Of a stretch of 64,000 nucleotides of DNA, positions 61,028 to 64,000 are shown piece by piece. The stretch comes from Prochlorococcus sp. AG-424-P18 (lineage in GTDB: Bacteria > Cyanobacteriota > Cyanobacteriia > PCC-6307 > Cyanobiaceae): the NCBI GenBank assembly GCA_003213235.1, contig QCNJ01000008.1:1-64000 (forward strand), read 5' to 3'. Numbering within the stretch: position 1 is the stretch's first letter; each line of letters starts with the position of its first letter. Made by a program: the position numbers and the translations under genes. The notes below the pieces were generated by a model, which was not told the DNA's origin, made no database searches, and saw only the letters and a program-made list of their open reading frames with translations.

Positions 61028-61480
61028 CTATTTAATCAAAAGCAGGACACTCATAATTGCCATTAAAAGATTTTCGATAAAACTAATAATTCCCAAAGGA
61101 GTTTTTGCATATCCACCGATACATGCACAATTTAATTTTAACTTATCCAAATAAACAGCCTTAAATACTGAAATCATTCCAGAAATCCCTAAAATTAGGG
61201 CAATAAAAATAATTAAAGAGGGTGGAGAAGATTTAAGAAAACTTATTCCAATTAATAATTCGCAAAAAGGATAAATATATATCCAACCATTAAATTTAGA
61301 AGATATTAAATCATATTTCTTATAACTTGTTCCAAAAGCTTCAATATCCATAAGCTTGAGCATTGCTAAAAGACAAATTGATATCCCCATAAAAATTTGG
61401 AAACTTTTAAGCAATGAAATGGTTATCAGAAATGAAGTACCAAAGACTGCAATTAAGGGGGTAAATGACTTAATCTTCAT
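61028..61480 (-). CDS. MauE/DoxX-like redox membrane protein
   Basis: A 150-aa protein with four helices; the loop sequence NCACIGGYAKTPLG near residue 117 carries the cysteine pair of MauE/DoxX-type redox-associated membrane proteins. Other segments: FQIFMGISICLLAMLKLMDI and FCELLIGISFL. It may move electrons to an extracytoplasmic partner such as the nearby DUF411 protein. Stop of the upstream gene is 3 bases away. Confidence 0.75.
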   Translation of the reverse strand: MKIKSFTPLIAVFGTSFLITISLLKSFQIFMGISICLLAMLKLMDIEAFGTSYKKYDLISSKFNGWIYIYPFCELLIGISFLKSSPPSLIIFIALILGISGMISVFKAVYLDKLKLNCACIGGYAKTPLGIISFIENLLMAIMSVLLLIK

Positions 61481-61482
61481 TT

Positions 61483-61713
61483 TTAACTTTTAAGGATAGA
61501 ATCACAAATACTGGATGGATTTGCTTGTTTAACTATTTTCAGTCTTTTGATAAGTTTGTCTCGATCTATTTGATGTTTTAAATATTTAATACATAAATTT
61601 TTTTCCTGATATACCTTTGCTATTGGAGCAATCTTTATAGCAATAGAAAAAGTACCAATAACTAAAAGAATATTTGTAGCTAGTCGAATATTTGGTCTAA
61701 AATTTGATCTCAT
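61483..61713 (-). CDS. Membrane-anchored small protein, 76 aa
   Basis: One N-terminal helix (LATNILLVIGTFSIAIKIAP) then a basic domain with two cysteines (KNLCIKYLKHQ and NPSSICDSILKS). The ATG overlaps the stop of the upstream gene by 4 bases (ATGA). Likely part of the same metal/redox operon. Confidence 0.65.
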   Translation of the reverse strand: MRSNFRPNIRLATNILLVIGTFSIAIKIAPIAKVYQEKNLCIKYLKHQIDRDKLIKRLKIVKQANPSSICDSILKS

Positions 61714-61826
61714 TCGTATTCTTTATTTCTGTCAATAACTTCCCTTAAATATATATCTTTTAGCTCGTCATTGTATCCATTTTCTTTTGCAAATTTCTCT
61801 AATTCCTTCAACTCTTTTTCTGTCAT
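61710..61826 (-). CDS. Small acidic protein, 38 aa
   Basis: Helical: MTEKELKELEKFAKENGYND and ELKDIYLREVIDRNKEYE. Its ATG shares a base with the stop of the gene upstream (TAATG) and its stop overlaps the next start (ATGA), strongly implying real translation in an operon. No family recognised. Confidence 0.6.
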   Translation of the reverse strand: MTEKELKELEKFAKENGYNDELKDIYLREVIDRNKEYE

Positions 61827-61969
61827 TAAGCAGATTTGGAAATATTGTTTTTCATATCTTCAATTTGGTTGATTAATTCATCTAACCATTCTGTATTATT
61901 TTCGGATCTTTTCTGAAAATAAGTAATTTTAGGTTGATTGATTTCTAGTGTCTCATAATCTCCACTCAT
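61826..61969 (-). CDS. Small protein, 47 aa, first gene of operon
   Basis: MSGDYETLEINQPKITYFQK, then RSENNTEWLDELINQIEDMK and NNISKSA. Soluble, probably one long helix at the end. It begins a run of overlapping minus-strand genes leading to the MauE/DoxX-like and DUF411 genes. No family recognised. Confidence 0.6.
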   Translation of the reverse strand: MSGDYETLEINQPKITYFQKRSENNTEWLDELINQIEDMKNNISKSA

Positions 61970-62113
61970 AAATTAACCTTAAATTTATACTCTGCATAAT
62001 TTATCTAGAGAAATAATGCTCATCAATAGGCTCTAATACTTATTTGAGATTTTCATGGGTAACAAGTCACTTTTTTAATAGTATAAATATCAAGGAATTT
62101 ATCTTTAAGAAAT

Positions 62114-62218
62114 ATGGCAACTAATGAAGAACTAGAAAAAAGAATTGAGACTTTAGAAAAAGAAGTAAAACATCTAAAAGCTGTTCTGCAATATCAAATG
62201 AGAAATAAGAAAAAGTGA
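62114..62218 (+). CDS. Short coiled-coil protein, 34 aa
   Basis: MATNEELEKRIETLEKEVKH then LKAVLQYQMRNKKK: a single heptad-repeat helix with hydrophobic a/d positions. A clean ATG frame with clear coiled-coil periodicity, which chance frames seldom show. No family name. Confidence 0.55.
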   Translation: MATNEELEKRIETLEKEVKHLKAVLQYQMRNKKK

Positions 62219-62398
62219 TTCTTATTGCATAGCAATTCCTTTTGGTCAGATAAGCATTTTCTTTTGGTTGTTTTAGGTACCTAATGAAAAAAAGCTCAAT
62301 ATTAAAAATTAGTACTTAATTAATCACTTTTTGAAAAAATAACTTTAATCATTGATATTTAGAACATATTTGTTTTTATATATATATAACTACTTGAT

Positions 62399-62515
62399 AT
62401 GATTAACTCAATAGCTATTACATTGTTATTTTTAGGCTCTTTAGTCGCTTACAAAAGACTCAAAAGAAAGAAACGGCGATTTCACGCACCACCTACAAAT
62501 CAGCTTCCTAGTTGA
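62399..62515 (+). CDS. Small membrane protein, 38 aa
   Basis: One helix (SIAITLLFLGSLVAYKRL), a strongly basic patch (KRKKRRF) and a Pro-containing tail. It converges on the small gene at 62519, 3 bases away. No family recognised. Confidence 0.5.
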   Translation: MINSIAITLLFLGSLVAYKRLKRKKRRFHAPPTNQLPS

Positions 62516-62518
62516 AGA

Positions 62519-62632
62519 TTAAATTCCGTCTTCGTCTTCTCCAAATGGATTGTATCTAATATCCCAAATGAGAACTACTGCTATAGATAAAAGCAATAGC
62601 CCAAAAATAACTTGAGGAGGAGGAAATAACAT
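62519..62632 (-). CDS. Small single-helix protein, 37 aa
   Basis: MLFPPPQVIFGLLLLSIAVV, then LIWDIRYNPFGEDEDGI: one helix and an acidic tail. Size and layout are like small thylakoid subunits, but I cannot name it. The preceding GGAGGAGG-type run lies inside the coding start as its complement, so no separate ribosome site is claimed. Confidence 0.55.
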   Translation of the reverse strand: MLFPPPQVIFGLLLLSIAVVLIWDIRYNPFGEDEDGI

Positions 62633-62665
62633 CAAGGAACTACAACAATTTTCAATAAGCTTTGC

Positions 62666-62833
62666 TTATGAAAATTTTAATGGGTAATCGATATTGTTTG
62701 GCTCTAAATGTTTTACATAACATGCTGTTGTGCAATCCACTCCCTCACTATTGATGCTACAAGAAGTTATACATTCGAAAAAACTTTCCAAAGCAACTGA
62801 ATCTTTAATATTTGAATAAATGTCTTTTTTCAT
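62666..62833 (-). CDS. Cys-rich small protein, 55 aa
   Basis: MKKDIYSNIKDSVALESFFE, then CITSCSINSEGVDCTTACYV and KHLEPNN. Four cysteines arranged C-X3-C and C-X3-C suggest a metal site or two disulfides, in the style of small Cys-pair proteins. I chose the ATG at 62833; an upstream TTG would add 11 residues. Confidence 0.6.
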   Translation of the reverse strand: MKKDIYSNIKDSVALESFFECITSCSINSEGVDCTTACYVKHLEPNNIDYPLKFS

Positions 62834-62916
62834 GTTCAATCTTCCATTTTGAAGCTTATCTAGCAATTAATTTTTAATAATGTCAAATTTTAGGTAAAGT
62901 ACCTATTCACCATTTT

Positions 62917-63165
62917 TTAAAAAAAACTATTAAATCTATAAGTTTTTTTCCACCCTTCCTCTAAAAGTTCTTTATATTCGTTTCTCGCTTCTTCGATAGA
63001 TTCAACCTTGGAGCCTTTCATAATTGGCTTACTCGATCGCCTAAAAACGCAACCATAAGATATTTAAATGGCATTAATCATTGAGGAGTTCTTAGAACTA
63101 TCTTCAAAAGGTTCAAATACTTTAATCCTCGATCTGGCTTTGTTGATTAAAGTAAATTTTTCCAT
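62917..63165 (-). pseudogene. Small gene interrupted by an in-frame stop
   Basis: Starting at ATG 63165 the frame reads MEKFTLINKARSRIKVFEPF and EDSSKNSSMINAI, hits TAA at 63064-63066, then stays open in the same frame: ISYGCVFRRSSKPIMKGSKV, ESIEEARNEYKELLEEGWKK, TYRF. Both halves look like one protein of about 80 aa ending in the 'EAR..Y..L...GW' pattern of small picocyanobacterial proteins. Either a nonsense mutation or, less likely, readthrough. An ATG at 63021 could still give a 34-aa fragment. Confidence 0.5.
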
Positions 63166-63190
63166 AAAAAAAGGGCGTTAGCTTCGCCCC
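63166..63190 (-). terminator. Minus-strand terminator directly before a gene start
   Basis: On the minus strand GGGCG-AAGCTAA-CGCCC folds as a hairpin and is followed by seven Ts and at once by the ATG at 63165. This ends any minus-strand RNA coming from the repeat region upstream, or acts as an attenuator of the following gene. Confidence 0.75.
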
Positions 63191-63208
63191 AATCAAAAAG
63201 CGGGATAA

Positions 63209-63337
63209 TCCCCATCACCCAGGCTTTTTAAAATCTTAGCACTACATATGGTGTTTGTAAGTATTTAAAATTACCTATTGATGGGGTTGTTAGTTTCTGT
63301 TTAATTTGTCATTATAGGAGTCCCCATCACCTAGGCT
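63209..63337. repeat. Two 17-base repeats with alternative pairing
   Basis: TCCCCATCACCCAGGCT at 63209 and TCCCCATCACCTAGGCT at 63321 differ at one base. Between them TGATGGGG (63279-63286) is the exact complement of the CCCCATCA in either copy, so two exclusive stems are possible. The second copy runs into GGCTC-GTAA-GAGTC and nine Ts, which would terminate plus-strand RNA. It looks like a structured RNA locus; no known class recognised. Confidence 0.55.
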
Positions 63338-63458
63338 CGTAAGAGTCTTTTTTTTTGCTATTTTTCTTTTTAGGCTTAAGCCAATTTGATTTGTGTTTAA
63401 AGACTTTTTATTTAATTTTTAAATTCGATAATTAATAATTAAAAAAATAATATTATTC

Positions 63459-63770
63459 ATGCAAACTTACATCGTTCACTGGCAATTTCCAGATCAAGAA
63501 AGTCATATGCAAGGGGCCGAAGCTTTTGCGGGTTTTGTTGAAGGAGGATGCGAAGGTGATGAATTTGATGGGTTTAAAGTTCTTAATCGAGTAGTTAATC
63601 CTGAGGGAGCTAATGGTTGGGCAATAGTTGAATCTTCAAACCATCAGAACATTTGGAAATGGAGTAGTATCTGGGTCGATAATTTTGGCGTGGAAATTGA
63701 AGTTACACCAGTTTTAACGGATAAAGAATTTCTTTCCGTCCATAAAGAAATTGCAGCAGCCTCTAACTAA
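63459..63770 (+). CDS. DUF3303-like protein
   Basis: A 103-aa protein with the DUF3303-type pattern: MQTYIVHWQFPDQESHMQGA, GGCEGDEFDGFKVLNRVVNP and a late FGVEIEVTPVLTDKEFL. Probably a ferredoxin-like alpha/beta barrel dimer; the function of the family is unknown. ATG start. Confidence 0.8.
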   Translation: MQTYIVHWQFPDQESHMQGAEAFAGFVEGGCEGDEFDGFKVLNRVVNPEGANGWAIVESSNHQNIWKWSSIWVDNFGVEIEVTPVLTDKEFLSVHKEIAAASN

Positions 63771-63827
63771 TAGTTAATTTTTTTGTTTGACTTTTGATTT
63801 AATATATAAGAGTCGTAGATATTCTTT

Positions 63828-63995
63828 ATGGGAAAATTTTCTTCTGAAGAAATTGAAAGTCAATACAATTTAATAAAAATGCTTTTAGCTGAACCTGAAA
63901 AGTATAGAGATGCCATTAATGCAATTAAGAAAGATATTGGATATATGCCTTTAGAGCTTAAAAAAAAACTTGAAGAAGAAAATATTATCTTATGA
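63828..63995 (+). CDS. Small helical protein, 55 aa
   Basis: Charged helices: MGKFSSEEIESQYNLIKMLL, AEPEKYRDAINAIKKDIGYM, PLELKKKLEEENIIL. Its stop overlaps an ATG at 63992 (ATGA), where another plus-strand gene probably begins and runs out of the window. No family recognised. Confidence 0.6.
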   Translation: MGKFSSEEIESQYNLIKMLLAEPEKYRDAINAIKKDIGYMPLELKKKLEEENIIL

Positions 63996-64000
63996 ATGAA

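Noticed and set aside
62379-62390. TATATATATA run
   Set aside because: Simple low-complexity A+T sequence, expected at this base composition.
63185-63240. Peptide readings (SLGDGD type) from the minus strand of the 63.2-kb repeats
   Set aside because: Both copies read SLGDGD in one frame, but no start codon fits and the hairpins explain the conservation better; noted only as a curiosity.
1-64000. CRISPR arrays, rRNA genes, insertion sequences, intact prophage
   Set aside because: Looked for on both strands; no regularly spaced repeats, rRNA sequence, transposase or phage structural genes were recognised.

Overview
The window looks like chromosomal DNA of a high-light-adapted Prochlorococcus. 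The DNA is very A+T-rich and compact, with many genes overlapping by 1 to 20 bases. It carries photosystem and cytochrome b6f genes (psbD-psbC, ycf4, petM, ycf39), several high-light-inducible protein (hli) genes, an NTRC-type thioredoxin reductase, flavodoxin, an IdiA/FutA iron-binding protein and many cyanobacteria-only small proteins. No rRNA, CRISPR array, intact integrase or insertion sequence was seen. This assignment comes from gene content and composition; no database was searched.

Layout. 0-13.5 kb: mostly core genes. They include chorismate mutase and signal peptide peptidase, a transporter, two glycosyltransferases, an AEC transporter, a SemiSWEET, flavodoxin, glyQ and the iron-binding protein. 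13.5-19.2 kb: an accessory region opening at tRNA-Ser(CGA). A partial copy of the tRNA 3' end lies about 0.75 kb downstream and brackets a small secreted-protein gene and nested repeats, which looks like the scar of an integrated element. Beyond it lie a broken polysaccharide deacetylase gene, an OafA-like acyltransferase and an outer-membrane beta-barrel protein, suggesting a cell-surface module. 19.2-35.7 kb: core metabolism and photosynthesis, comprising a ferredoxin and cobQ, maf, psbD/psbC, ycf4, a cyclophilin, ilvH, petM, ycf39, infA, NTRC, the three-gene pnt transhydrogenase and a YheT-type hydrolase.

36.1-41.3 kb: a four-gene same-strand cluster. It encodes an aspartate-carbamoyltransferase-like enzyme lacking the usual aspartate side-chain-binding motif, a glutamine-dependent asparagine synthase homologue, a zinc hydrolase of the hydantoinase/carbamoylase family, and a DUF1028 protein. 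Together they suggest an undescribed pathway that makes, amidates or hydrolyses a ureido (N-carbamoyl) compound. 41.3-49.4 kb: dxr, cysS, polA, an efflux adaptor and ychF. 49.4-64 kb: an unusually dense run of short genes, many under 60 codons. It includes four hli genes, a class I amidotransferase, a cupin, SelO, two DUF2839 paralogues, a probable metal/redox operon (DUF411, DUF3721, MauE/DoxX-like), and a probable glutamine riboswitch in front of a 56-residue peptide gene. At 63.2 kb there is a repeat-rich RNA-like element whose terminator abuts a gene interrupted by a stop codon.

The strongest candidates for new biology are the ureido cluster, the riboswitch-peptide unit, the tRNA-Ser integration scar with nested repeats, and the repeat/terminator element at 63.2 kb.
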